Source: Mycolicibacterium gilvum (GTDB lineage: Bacteria; Actinomycetota; Actinomycetes; Mycobacteriales; Mycobacteriaceae). Taken from it: DNA of 64,000 bases. The translations under genes were made by a program, and so were the position numbers. The stretch spans positions 4,402,001-4,466,000 of the forward strand of contig NZ_UGQM01000001.1 of the NCBI RefSeq assembly GCF_900454025.1, in the 5' to 3' direction. The notes below the pieces were generated by a model that saw only the letters and a program-made list of their open reading frames with translations, had not been told where the DNA came from and searched no databases. This document shows, in pieces, positions 51,058 through 58,981 of this stretch. The first letter of the stretch is position 1, and the number at the start of each line of letters is the position of its first letter.

Positions 51058-52176
51058 TTACGCGGGAGCCCACCGGGCGCGGAAGCTCTTCACATCCGGC
51101 TTGATGCCCTTCAGGTGCTTGGCGCCGGCGAACGACCACGCGAAGCGGTCGTCCTCACCGATCGCCTCCCGCGCCGACTCCGCGACCAGCACCGTTCCGG
51201 GCCGTGCCGCGCCGGTCATCCGTGCCGCCAGGTTCACCGGACTGCCGAACCAGTCCCCCGCCCGGCTCACCGCCATGCCCGTCGCCACGCCGGCGCGCAA
51301 GCGCGGGAAGTCGTCCTCGCCCTCGGTCTCGTCGACGAGGCGCAACAGCGCCTCCAGCAGGGGCGCAGGTTCCGGGCTGACCAGCATCACCTCGTCACCG
51401 ATCGTCTTGATGAATCGCACTGGTGCCACGGCGATCTCGCGCGTCATGTCCGCGAGCCGTTGCGCGAGTCGCTCGAGATCCTCCGGCGGCAACGCCTCGC
51501 CCAGACGGGTGAACCCCACGAGGTCGGCGAAGCCGATCGTCACCGATCGGGCGCCGGGCAGATGCTGTCCTTCGGCCCGTTCGGTCGCGTTGATCGCCTC
51601 GGTTTCGATCGCATGCCGCAACTGCAGCAGCAGAACCTCCTGGATCATCGGGCCCAGCAGCGGCGCCACGTTTCCGACGAGTTCCTCGGATGCCTTCGCG
51701 GTCTCCAATTCCGTTGCCGCGGGCCGGATCACCGCTGCCAGCGCGGCATAGCGCATCGCCTCGGCCGCACGCGCCAACCCGTCGCCCAACAACCGGGTGA
51801 TCTGCACCAGCTCGTCGGGGCCGATCCCGACGTCGAGGAAGTCGCGGGTGAACTTCGCCGCCTCCGCGTCGGCACGCAGGAACACCTCGGCGTCCGGATC
51901 CTCGACCCGCGGCAACCCCATGGCACGTTGGATACGTTCGAACAGTTCCAGTTCGACGCCCGCCCTGTCCGCTGCCTGCCGCGCCGACACGTACTCGCCG
52001 TCGTCCCCGATCACCCGCCGCGACGCCAGCAGCATCGGCGCCGGATTACCCCGGATCTCGTCGACGGCGACGCCGCGGTCGAGCAGCCAGCCGATCAGCT
52101 CGGCACGTTCGGCACGGGCGGCCCCTTCGAGCCCGTCGAGCAGTCCGCTGGTCTCCACATCGAACTCTTCGGCCAC
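51058..52176 (-). CDS. Class III adenylate cyclase with autoinhibitory pH-sensor domain
   Basis: A 372-residue cyclase making cAMP from ATP. The N-terminal regulatory domain (about 1-180: GLEGAARAERAELIGWLLDRG, YVSARQAADRAGVELELFERIQ, EAMRYAALAAVIRP) matches the pH-sensing helical domain of M. tuberculosis Rv1264 as recalled, and the linker VGNVAPLLGPMIQEVL follows. The catalytic domain has all six expected residues: metal Asp in VTIGFADLVGFT and TIGDEVML, Lys in FIKT, and Asp, Asn and Arg in GDWFGSPVNLAARMTG. The GTG at 52176 (VAEEFDVETSG) aligns with the Rv1264 start and has TACGTT 6 nt upstream. It is soluble, with no membrane helix. Confidence 0.95.
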   Translation of the reverse strand: MAEEFDVETSGLLDGLEGAARAERAELIGWLLDRGVAVDEIRGNPAPMLLASRRVIGDDGEYVSARQAADRAGVELELFERIQRAMGLPRVEDPDAEVFLRADAEAAKFTRDFLDVGIGPDELVQITRLLGDGLARAAEAMRYAALAAVIRPAATELETAKASEELVGNVAPLLGPMIQEVLLLQLRHAIETEAINATERAEGQHLPGARSVTIGFADLVGFTRLGEALPPEDLERLAQRLADMTREIAVAPVRFIKTIGDEVMLVSPEPAPLLEALLRLVDETEGEDDFPRLRAGVATGMAVSRAGDWFGSPVNLAARMTGAARPGTVLVAESAREAIGEDDRFAWSFAGAKHLKGIKPDVKSFRARWAPA

Positions 52177-52182
52177 ACGGCC

Positions 52183-52188
52183 AACGTA
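52183..52188 (-). promoter_or_regulatory. Putative -10 box for the adenylate cyclase
   Basis: TACGTT on the minus strand, 6 nt before the GTG at 52176. It directly abuts the plus-strand -10 at 52189-52194. Confidence 0.45.
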
Positions 52189-52194
52189 TACGGT
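52189..52194 (+). promoter_or_regulatory. Putative -10 box for the deoxyinosine glycosylase gene
   Basis: TACGGT, 7 nt before the GTG at 52202. The two divergent -10 boxes form AACGTATACGGT. Confidence 0.4.
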
Positions 52195-52201
52195 CGGAAC
52201 C

Positions 52202-52705
52202 GTGACGTCGCCGACCCTGGAGAGCTTCCCCCCGCTCGTCGGGGCGAACCCCCGCATCCTGATCCTCGGGAACATGCCCGGCGTGGCGTCACTGCGGGCG
52301 CAGAGGTACTACTGGTACGACCGCAACGCGTTCTGGCGCATCACCGCGACGCTGTTCGACTTCGATCCCGCCGCGCCGTACGACGAGCGGGTCACCGCAC
52401 TCACCGGTGCCGGAGTCGCCGTGTGGGACGTGCTCAAGCACTGCCGCAGGGTCGGCAGCCTGGACTCCACGGTCGAGCCGGACAGTATGGTGCCCAACGA
52501 CTTCGGCGCGTTCTTCGCCGCTCACCGGACGCTGACCCACGTGTACTTCAACGGCGCCGCGGCGGAGAAGAACTACGGGCGCCTCGTCGGCGGACCCGAA
52601 ACGGTGCACTACACAAGGCTGCCCTCGACCAGCCCGGCGCAGACCATGTCGTTCGACGCCAAACTCGACGCGTGGCGCCAGATCACCGCCCCTGCCCGTA
52701 CGTAG
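52202..52705 (+). CDS. Hypoxanthine (deoxyinosine)-DNA glycosylase
   Basis: A 167-residue protein of the UDG superfamily hypoxanthine-glycosylase type. NPRILILGNMPGVASLRAQRYYWYDRNAFWRI contains the GNMPS-like active-site loop and the YY...N.FW signature, and LTHVYFNGAAAEKNYGRL and LPSTSPAQTM supply the C-terminal loop. It would remove deaminated adenine from DNA. The GTG at 52202 sits 25 bp from the divergent cyclase GTG, with TACGGT 7 nt upstream. The 3' end overlaps the convergent AraC-type gene by 23 bp. Confidence 0.85.
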   Translation: MTSPTLESFPPLVGANPRILILGNMPGVASLRAQRYYWYDRNAFWRITATLFDFDPAAPYDERVTALTGAGVAVWDVLKHCRRVGSLDSTVEPDSMVPNDFGAFFAAHRTLTHVYFNGAAAEKNYGRLVGGPETVHYTRLPSTSPAQTMSFDAKLDAWRQITAPART

Positions 52706-53516
52706 CGGCGTACTCCCCGGGTGTGCTTCCCAGCATGGACCGGAAATCGTTGATGAAGTGTGCCTGGTCGTACCAGCCCAGCCGGACGGCGAGATCGGCG
52801 AAATCCACATCGGGTTCAGTCTCGATCTCCAGCGCCGCATTCTGCAGGCGATACCGGCAGAGCACCCACTTCACCGGAACGCCGACGTAGCGGCGGAACA
52901 CCCGCTGCGTCGTGCGCACGCTCCAGGGCGAGAGGTCCATCACCTGCTCCACCCGGTGGACTCCGCTGTCGTCCCTGATCCGGTCCACCAGAGCCGAGAG
53001 CGCATCGAACACCGCGTCGGGTGGGCCGCCGCCACCGATGAGTGTGTCCAGCTCTGCCGCGGCATCCTCGACGTCGTCGGGCAGCGCCACCGCCGTGCCG
53101 AACAGATCGCCGATCGGCTCGACGCACCCCGTCCGCACCGATGCGTCTCCACCGAACCTCGCGGTGAATCCGCCCGGCCGGAACCGCGCCCCGACCACGC
53201 ACCCCTTCTCGCTGATCGTGGTACGGAACACCTGCTCGACGACGCCGTGCACCAATGTGTTCGGCAGCGAAAAGCCGTGTCGGACAGCGTCTTGCCCCCA
53301 CTCGTGGGTGATGTGCATGGCAGGGAAGGTGATCACGGTGCTGTCGAAGGGATCCTTGCCCCGCAGATCCCAGTTCACCGACCAGTAGTGCTCGACGTAG
53401 CGGGAAGTCCTACCGTCGGCAGCCCACCGCCGCAGATCGAACGCCGAAGCGCCGGCCGGACGCCCGACCACACCCCGCAACGGTGCGCCGGCTGTCGTGT
53501 TTTTCCAAGCCGCCAT
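52683..53516 (-). CDS. AraC-family transcriptional regulator
   Basis: A 277-residue regulator. The N-terminal domain (about 30-200) has YVEHYWSVNWDLRG and GCVVGARFRPGGFTARFG, the DUF6597-type sensor region seen in many actinobacterial AraC proteins. The C-terminal HTH pair has MDLSPWSVRTTQRVFRRYVGVPVKWVLCRYRLQ and LAVRLGWYDQAHFINDFRSMLGSTPGEY. The ATG at 53516 has TAGCCT 7 nt upstream. It diverges from the VOC gene across 27 bp, so it may control that gene and itself. The 3' end overlaps the convergent glycosylase gene. Confidence 0.9.
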   Translation of the reverse strand: MAAWKNTTAGAPLRGVVGRPAGASAFDLRRWAADGRTSRYVEHYWSVNWDLRGKDPFDSTVITFPAMHITHEWGQDAVRHGFSLPNTLVHGVVEQVFRTTISEKGCVVGARFRPGGFTARFGGDASVRTGCVEPIGDLFGTAVALPDDVEDAAAELDTLIGGGGPPDAVFDALSALVDRIRDDSGVHRVEQVMDLSPWSVRTTQRVFRRYVGVPVKWVLCRYRLQNAALEIETEPDVDFADLAVRLGWYDQAHFINDFRSMLGSTPGEYAATYGQGR

Positions 53517-53523
53517 ACCGTCG

Positions 53524-53529
53524 AGGCTA
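53524..53529 (-). promoter_or_regulatory. Putative -10 box for the AraC-type gene
   Basis: TAGCCT on the minus strand, 7 nt before the ATG at 53516. Confidence 0.4.
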
Positions 53530-53530
53530 C

Positions 53531-53536
53531 GAAACT
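53531..53536 (+). promoter_or_regulatory. Possible -10 box for the VOC gene
   Basis: GAAACT (NANNNT), 7 nt before the ATG at 53544 and one base away from the divergent -10. Confidence 0.25.
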
Positions 53537-53543
53537 TCTCGCC

Positions 53544-54017
53544 ATGACTGTCACTTTCATGCCCTCCGGCTACACCAGCCTGACCCCTTTCCTCTGTGTC
53601 GACGGCGCCGTCGCGGCGATCGAGTTCTACACCGAGGTGTTCGGCGCAGAACTCGTGGAGAAGATGGACGGACCGGACGGCACCGTCGCGCACGCCGAAC
53701 TCGACTTCGGCACCGGCCGTCTGCAACTCGGCGATCCGGCCGAGACGTACGGCATCCGGGCACCGGCGACCGACGCCGACACCGTCACGCACTCTCTCGC
53801 CCTGTACTGCCCCGACGTCGACGGCGTCGTCGCCAGGGCCGAGCAGGCCGGGGCGGTGATCCGCGAAGCGCCCCGAGACTTCGCCACCGGGGACCGGTTC
53901 GCGTCGGTGCGCGACCCGTTCGGTGTGCGCTGGACGGTGATGACGCGGGTCGAGGACGTCTCCTCCGACGAACGGGACCGGCGGCTGGACGCGTGGGCGA
54001 AGGAGAACGTCAACTAG
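53544..54017 (+). CDS. VOC-superfamily (glyoxalase/PhnB-like) protein
   Basis: A 157-residue single-module vicinal-oxygen-chelate protein. LTPFLCVDGAVAAIEFYTEVFGAELVEKM, AHAELDFGTGRLQLGDP and RFASVRDPFGVRWTVMTRVEDVS are the paired beta-alpha-beta-beta units of the YnfO/PhnB group. Metal ligands are not obvious, so it may bind rather than convert small molecules. It diverges from the AraC regulator and ends with a TAG used in the predicted -10 box of the HIT gene 9 bp later. Confidence 0.87.
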   Translation: MTVTFMPSGYTSLTPFLCVDGAVAAIEFYTEVFGAELVEKMDGPDGTVAHAELDFGTGRLQLGDPAETYGIRAPATDADTVTHSLALYCPDVDGVVARAEQAGAVIREAPRDFATGDRFASVRDPFGVRWTVMTRVEDVSSDERDRRLDAWAKENVN

Positions 54018-54020
54018 CGT
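54015..54020 (+). promoter_or_regulatory. Putative -10 box for the HIT gene, containing the preceding stop
   Basis: TAGCGT lies 6 nt before the ATG at 54027; its TAG is the stop codon of the VOC gene. Confidence 0.4.
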
Positions 54021-54026
54021 GGCGAC

Positions 54027-54464
54027 ATGTCCTGCGTGTTCTGCGCCATCGTCGCCGGTGAAGCGCCCGCCATCCGGATCCATGAGGACGACGACCAACT
54101 GGCGATCCTCGACATCCGGCCCTTCACCCGCGGCCACACCCTGGTGATCCCGAAAATCCACACAGTCGACCTGACCGACACCCCGGCCCGGACACTGGCC
54201 GGGATGGCCGCCCTCGGGCAGCGCATCGCCAAAGCGGCTCGTCTCTCGGGGCTGCACGCCGACGGCAACAACATCGCGATCAACGACGGGAAGGCGGCGT
54301 TCCAGACCGTCTTCCACATCCACCTGCACGTGGTGCCGCGCCGCGACGGCGACAAGCTGTCCTTCGCCAAGGGCGTGCTGATGCGCCGCGACCCCGACCG
54401 GGAGGAGACCGGACGTCTGCTGCGTGAGGCACTGGCGAAGGTGGACACGGCGGAGAAGGATTGA
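54027..54464 (+). CDS. HIT-family nucleotide hydrolase
   Basis: A 145-residue HIT protein. CVFCAIVAGEAPA at the start and the histidine triad FHIHLHVVPR (HxHxHxx) near residues 92-101 define it as an HINT/Fhit-type nucleotide-binding hydrolase or phosphoramidase. LDIRPFTRGHTLVIPKIH and NNIAINDGKAAFQTV are typical. It matches Rv1262c in the recalled order. It is followed 3 bp later by the Ddn-like gene, probably one transcript. Confidence 0.93.
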   Translation: MSCVFCAIVAGEAPAIRIHEDDDQLAILDIRPFTRGHTLVIPKIHTVDLTDTPARTLAGMAALGQRIAKAARLSGLHADGNNIAINDGKAAFQTVFHIHLHVVPRRDGDKLSFAKGVLMRRDPDREETGRLLREALAKVDTAEKD

Positions 54465-54467
54465 CCG

Positions 54468-54926
54468 ATGGGCGTCGCACTGTGGATCGAGAAGAACATC
54501 GGCACGCGTCTGCTGATGCTGCACGACAAGCTCTACAAGGCCACCGACGGCCGTATCGGGCATCGCATCCCGCTGCCCGGCGTCGCACCGTCGCTACTGC
54601 TGCACACCGTGGGGGCCAAGACCGGCAAGCGACGGACCAACACGCTGTCCTACTTCCCCGACGGCGGCAGCTACTACGTCGTGGCATCCAAGGGCGGCGA
54701 TCCCAGAGCCCCCGGCTGGTACCACAACCTGAAGGCCCGGCCCGACATCGACATCAACATCGGCCCGAAGCGTTTCGCGGTCACCGCGACGCCCGTGACC
54801 GCCGACGACCCCGACTATCCGCGCCTGTGGACGATGGTCAACGACGGCAACTCGAACCGGTATGAGGGCTACCAGAGACGGACGTCGCGCAGGATCCCGC
54901 TGGTCCGGCTGACCCCGAAGACCTAA
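54468..54926 (+). CDS. Deazaflavin (F420)-dependent nitroreductase-family protein
   Basis: A 152-residue Ddn-like protein (DUF385). LLLHTVGAKTGKRRTNTLSYFPDGG and PRAPGWYHNLKARPDIDI are the split beta-barrel F420-binding motifs of the Ddn/Rv1261c family. These reduce quinones or nitroimidazoles with F420H2 and may protect against redox stress at the membrane. AAGGATTGACCG precedes the ATG. It overlaps the convergent LLM gene by 4 bp. Confidence 0.9.
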   Translation: MGVALWIEKNIGTRLLMLHDKLYKATDGRIGHRIPLPGVAPSLLLHTVGAKTGKRRTNTLSYFPDGGSYYVVASKGGDPRAPGWYHNLKARPDIDINIGPKRFAVTATPVTADDPDYPRLWTMVNDGNSNRYEGYQRRTSRRIPLVRLTPKT

Positions 54927-55972
54927 AACAGTTCCTTGGCGAGAAGTTCCAGCGTCGCCTCCCGGGCGGGGGCGGTAGCGGGGTCGACGCCGCGGTAGGC
55001 CGAGGCGACGGGATTGACCATCACCTCGTCGACACCGAACTTCTCCGCCAGGCTGAGCAGCTGATCGGCGGCTTCGGCGGGCGCACCGGCGACGGCGAGG
55101 TTGCGTCCGCCGTCGATCACCGCTTGGGCGCGCGGTCCGAGATCCAGCGCCTCGGCGTCCTCGACGAGGTCGAGCGGAACCAGTGGCTGACCGGTGCGTA
55201 GCCGCGCCATCATGTGCAGGTTCGGCAGCACCAGACGCATTGCCTCGTCATGACTTTCGGCGACGACGGCGTTGACCGTCAGAAACGTCACGGGCTCGGG
55301 TGTCTGTTCACTGGGCTGGAAGTTCTCGCGGTAGAGCGCCAGCGCCTCCGCTGTGCCCTGACCGGCGAAATGATGAGCGAACACGTACGGCAGACCCTTG
55401 GCGGCGGCCAGGCGCGCCGAGTACATCGACGACCCCAGCAGCCACAGCCTCGGCGTGCTCGCCGCAGCCGGGGTGGCCTTGAGGATGTAGTTGTCACGCA
55501 TCAGGTCGCGCGGCAACGGCACCCGCACACCCTTGCTGCTCATCAGCGCCATCACGTCGTCGAGGTACTCGGGGAACGCCTCGATGTCGCGGTCATCGCG
55601 CCCCGCGGCACCGCGCAGCGCGAGCGAGGTCACAGGGTCGGAGCCCGGGGCGCGCCCGATCCCGAGGTCTATCCGCCCCGGGTGTGCGGCTTCCAGCAGC
55701 GCGAACTGTTCGGCGACCGCCAGCGGCGCGTGGTTGGGCAGCATCACCCCACCTGAACCGAGCCGGATGGCCGCCGTGTGTGCGGCCAGGTGCGCGATCA
55801 GCACCGGAGGGCTGGTGGCCGCGACGGCCGGCATATTGTGGTGCTCGGCCACCCAGTAGCGGGTGTATCCGAGCCGGTCAGCGGCCTGGGCGAGCAGCGT
55901 CGTCGCGGCCAGGGCATCGCCGGTGCTCTGGTCGGAGCGCACGGGCACGAGGTCGAGGACGGAGAGTCGCAT
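54923..55972 (-). CDS. LLM-class flavin/F420 oxidoreductase
   Basis: A 349-residue luciferase-like protein of the MsnO8/YhbW group. LSVLDLVPVRSD, YTRYWVAEHHNMPAVAATSPP, GSGGVMLPNHAPLAVAEQFALLEAAHPGRIDLGIGRAPG and LWLLGSSMYSARLAAAKGLPYVFAHHF are the conserved blocks. The cofactor may be FMN or F420. The ATG at 55972 gives the usual MRLSVLDLVPV start; upstream sequence in frame is not coding-like. No clear promoter hexamer or ribosome site. Corresponds by place to Rv1260/Rv1261 neighbours, but the substrate is unknown. Confidence 0.9.
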   Translation of the reverse strand: MRLSVLDLVPVRSDQSTGDALAATTLLAQAADRLGYTRYWVAEHHNMPAVAATSPPVLIAHLAAHTAAIRLGSGGVMLPNHAPLAVAEQFALLEAAHPGRIDLGIGRAPGSDPVTSLALRGAAGRDDRDIEAFPEYLDDVMALMSSKGVRVPLPRDLMRDNYILKATPAAASTPRLWLLGSSMYSARLAAAKGLPYVFAHHFAGQGTAEALALYRENFQPSEQTPEPVTFLTVNAVVAESHDEAMRLVLPNLHMMARLRTGQPLVPLDLVEDAEALDLGPRAQAVIDGGRNLAVAGAPAEAADQLLSLAEKFGVDEVMVNPVASAYRGVDPATAPAREATLELLAKELF

Positions 55973-56013
55973 TGAGTGTGCAACGCCGCGGATCGCCGTT
56001 CCGTTCCCGGAAA

Positions 56014-56862
56014 CTATTCCGAGAGCGTGCGCGCGGTCGCGAAGACGGCGTCCATCATGTCGGGGGTGAGCCGCCCGGTGAACGTGTTCTGCTGGCTCGG
56101 GTGGAAGCATCCCAGCACCGTGACCGCGCCGCGAGGGGTCGCGAGTTCGGCGGTCGCCGCATGCCCGAACTTCGGCGCCGGTACCGGGACGGTCCCGCCC
56201 GTACGCCGCACCATTGCCAGCACGACCTGCCACGCGAACCCGCCGAGCGCGACGATCACACGGACGTCGGTCCCCGTGAGCCGGTACTCGGCATCCAGCC
56301 ACGGCGCGCAGGTGGTGCGCTCCGCCGGTGAGGGCGCGTTGTCCGGTGGAGCGCACCGTACCGCCGCGGCGACGCGAACATCGTTGAGCTCCAAGCCATC
56401 TGCACTGTCAGTACATGTCGACTGGTTCGCCAGCCCGCTACGGTGCAACGACGCGAACAGGAAGTCCCCCGATCGGTCGCCGGTGAAGACCCTGCCGGTG
56501 CGGTTGGCGCCGTGGGCTGCCGGCGCCAGACCGACGATGAGGATCCGCGGTCGCGCCGACCCGAAACCCGGCGCCGGCCTGCCCCAGTACGGCTGATCGG
56601 CGTAGGACTTCCGCTTGACCGATGCGGCTTCCTCCCGCCACTCCACGAGCCGCGGACAGGCCCGGCACACCGACACCCCGGCGTCGAGCTGCCTCAGGTT
56701 CTTCGCGGCCGCCGCCCGCGCCGTCACCTGGGCGGGATTCGACGCTACGGCCGTGCGCGAGGTCGCCGGATCGCCCGGCCAGCCACGGCCCGGTCGCACC
56801 GGGGTCTCGAAAAGATCACCGGTGCGCGGATGCGGAAGACGCGCTCGGGGACCGGTCATCAT
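56014..56862 (-). CDS. udgB: Family 5 uracil-DNA glycosylase
   Basis: A 282-residue UdgB-type glycosylase, removing uracil and other deaminated bases from DNA. Motif 1 is [22 protein letters not shown], with Ala in place of the acidic residue as in family 5, and motif 2 is [12 protein letters not shown]. Cys66, Cys69, Cys170 and Cys185 can bind the 4Fe-4S cluster. Two ATGs stand at the start (56862, 56859). It corresponds to Rv1259. A pair of 15-nt near-repeats (TCGTTACCAAGAAGC/TCGTTACCACGAAAC) 23 bp apart lies just upstream. Confidence 0.93.
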   Translation of the reverse strand: MMTGPRARLPHPRTGDLFETPVRPGRGWPGDPATSRTAVASNPAQVTARAAAAKNLRQLDAGVSVCRACPRLVEWREEAASVKRKSYADQPYWGRPAPGFGSARPRILIVGLAPAAHGANRTGRVFTGDRSGDFLFASLHRSGLANQSTCTDSADGLELNDVRVAAAVRCAPPDNAPSPAERTTCAPWLDAEYRLTGTDVRVIVALGGFAWQVVLAMVRRTGGTVPVPAPKFGHAATAELATPRGAVTVLGCFHPSQQNTFTGRLTPDMMDAVFATARTLSE

Positions 56863-56900
56863 TCGTTACCAAGAAGCATTGTTCATCGTTACCACGAAAC
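56863..56900. repeat. Direct near-repeats in the udgB/lipoprotein divergent gap
   Basis: TCGTTACCAAGAAGC (56863) and TCGTTACCACGAAAC (56886) share 13 of 15 bases and are 23 bp apart. They could be a direct-repeat binding site for an unknown regulator. Confidence 0.3.
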
Positions 56901-56974
56901 ACCGTTTCCCTCACGGGCCGTCGGTCATCGTTGACTCACCATTGATCGCGCAGTGTGGCGATTGGGGAGGAATT

Positions 56975-57652
56975 ATGAGACGAGCGGTAGCGATTGCAGG
57001 GATCGCCATCATGGTCACCGGTTGTGCCAGCACGAGTAGCGCCGAGTCGGCGGAACCGCCCACCCGCACGATGATCCCGCGCCCTCTGGTGGAGCGAGAG
57101 ATCGGTGAGGTGTTGCTCAGTCCCGAAGAGATCGCCGCGTCGATGGGCGTGCCCGCGATGACCGTGATCGAAGCACAGACCGCGTTGTCCGACCACAGCG
57201 ACATCATGGCGCCGATCGAGTGCCTGGCGATCGACGGCGCCGGCGAACTGCAGGTCTATGCGAACAGCGACTACCGCGCCTCCCGTGATCAGAGCCTCAA
57301 CGACGGCGAGGGCTGGAAGACCTACGTCAAGCAGGCCGTCGTGCTCTTCCCGTACCTGGAGAAGGCGGGCGAGTTCTTCGACGGGTCCGTGGCGCAGTGG
57401 CCCGCATGCCGCGAGTACACACACACCCAGAGCGGTTCGGTGTGGAACCCCGGTGAGATCACCAGTGCAGACCGGACTTTGAGCACCGTGGCGATGCAGA
57501 GGGATGCGGCCGCTCCCGGCTGGGGATGCGGGCGCGCGCTGGTGCACCGCAACAACGTGATCGTCGACGTGAACACCTGCAGCGCAGCGCCCGGCGATTC
57601 GGCCGTGCGGATCGCCCACCAGATCGCCGACAAGGTGGACGCCCAGTGGTGA
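56975..57652 (+). CDS. Lipoprotein with PknH-type sensor domain
   Basis: A 225-residue lipoprotein with lipobox IMVTGC (Cys17). The mature domain starts at LVEREIGEVLLSPEEIAASMG and contains SDIMAPIECLAIDGAGELQVY, GWKTYVKQAVVLFP, WPACREYTHTQSG and GWGCGRALVHRNNVIVDVNTC, the pattern of the PknH extracellular (PknH_C) sensor domain with its paired cysteines. Free lipoproteins of this kind are common in mycobacteria; ligand unknown. GGGGAGG lies 6 nt before the ATG. No kinase gene is nearby. Confidence 0.87.
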   Translation: MRRAVAIAGIAIMVTGCASTSSAESAEPPTRTMIPRPLVEREIGEVLLSPEEIAASMGVPAMTVIEAQTALSDHSDIMAPIECLAIDGAGELQVYANSDYRASRDQSLNDGEGWKTYVKQAVVLFPYLEKAGEFFDGSVAQWPACREYTHTQSGSVWNPGEITSADRTLSTVAMQRDAAAPGWGCGRALVHRNNVIVDVNTCSAAPGDSAVRIAHQIADKVDAQW

Positions 57653-57726
57653 GGTCCCGGCCCCGCCGCTGAACCGAAACTCGGTGGTCGACGCGTTGTC
57701 GCGCTGCTACATTCCCGGCGATAGCC

Positions 57727-58977
57727 ATGACGCCCGACACCACACCCCGCAGCCGCACACCGCTGCTGCTCATCATGTTCGCCGCCCTGATGGCCGGCGC
57801 GGGAAACGGCATCTCGATCGTCGCGTTCCCGTGGCTTGTCCTGCAGCGCACCGGATCCGCCCTCGACGCGTCGATCGTCGCGATGGCGGGCACGGTGCCG
57901 CTGCTGGCCGCGACGCTGATCGCCGGAGCGGCGGTCGACTTCCTCGGCCGTCGCCGGGTGTCGATGATCTCCGATGCGCTGTCGGCCCTGTCGGTGGCGG
58001 CGGTGCCGGTGATCGCGCTGGTTTTCGGCGCGGACGCTGTCAACGTCGCCGTGCTGGCCGCGCTCGCCGCGCTCGGGGCGTTCTTCGATCCCGCGGGCAT
58101 GACCGCCCGCGAGACGATGTTGCCCGAGGCCGCACACCGGGCCGGCTGGACGCTCGATCGGGCCAACTCCTTCTTCGAGGCGGTCTTCAACCTCGCCTAC
58201 ATCGTCGGGCCCGGCATCGGCGGTCTGCTGATCGCGACACTCGGCGGCATCGACACCATGTGGGTGACCGCAGGCGCGTTCGTGCTGTCGATCGCCGCGA
58301 TCGCCGTCCTGCGGCTGGAGGGCACCGGGCGCCCGGACCCGTCGACGATGTCAGACGGGGTGTGGGCCGGCATCCTGGAAGGTCTGCGGTTCGTGTGGAA
58401 CAACAAGGTGCTGCGCACCCTGGCGTTCGTCGACCTGGCCGCGACGGGGCTGTACATGCCGATGGAGAGCGTGCTGTTCCCGAAGTACTTCACCGACCGC
58501 GACGAGCCGGCGCAGCTGGGGTGGGTGCTGATGGCGCTGAGCATCGGCGGTCTGCTCGGCGCACTCGGCTTCGCGGTGTTGTCGAAATATATGAAGCGAC
58601 GGACCGTGATGCTGACCGCGGTGCTGACCCTGGGAGTCGCGATGACGGTGATCGCGTTCCTGCCCCCGCTGCCGATCATCCTGGTGCTGTGCGCCCTCGT
58701 CGGGTTCGTCTACGGCCCGATCGCGCCGATCTACAACTACGTCATGCAGACGCGAGCCCCCCAGCACCTGCGCGGTCGCGTCGTCGGCGTGATGGGGTCA
58801 CTCGCCTACGCTGCGGGCCCGCTCGGCCTGATTCTGGCTGGGCCGCTGGCCGATTCGGCCGGACTGCACGTGACGTTCCTGGCGCTGTCGCTGCCGATGC
58901 TGGCACTCGGCATCGTATCGGTGTTCCTGCCCGCGTTGCGCGAACTGGACACCCCTCACCCGTACTGCGCCGCCTGA
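57727..58977 (+). CDS. tap: Tap-like MFS drug efflux transporter
   Basis: A 416-residue major facilitator with 12 helices. LMAGAGNGISIVAFPWLVLQRTGSA opens TM1, DFLGRRRVSMISDALS is the loop 2-3 motif, and LVGFVYGPIAPIYNYVMQTRAPQHLRGRVVGVM marks TM10. It closely resembles the remembered sequence of M. tuberculosis Rv1258c (Tap), which exports tetracycline and aminoglycosides. TACATT about 13 nt before the ATG may be its -10, giving a very short leader. Convergent with the HxlR gene, 4 bp apart. Confidence 0.9.
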   Translation: MTPDTTPRSRTPLLLIMFAALMAGAGNGISIVAFPWLVLQRTGSALDASIVAMAGTVPLLAATLIAGAAVDFLGRRRVSMISDALSALSVAAVPVIALVFGADAVNVAVLAALAALGAFFDPAGMTARETMLPEAAHRAGWTLDRANSFFEAVFNLAYIVGPGIGGLLIATLGGIDTMWVTAGAFVLSIAAIAVLRLEGTGRPDPSTMSDGVWAGILEGLRFVWNNKVLRTLAFVDLAATGLYMPMESVLFPKYFTDRDEPAQLGWVLMALSIGGLLGALGFAVLSKYMKRRTVMLTAVLTLGVAMTVIAFLPPLPIILVLCALVGFVYGPIAPIYNYVMQTRAPQHLRGRVVGVMGSLAYAAGPLGLILAGPLADSAGLHVTFLALSLPMLALGIVSVFLPALRELDTPHPYCAA

Positions 58978-58981
58978 CCGT

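Noticed and set aside
52683..54563. AraC-type protein extended to 54563 on the minus strand
   Set aside because: The extension is antisense to the VOC and HIT genes, which are well conserved; the ATG at 53516 is sufficient.
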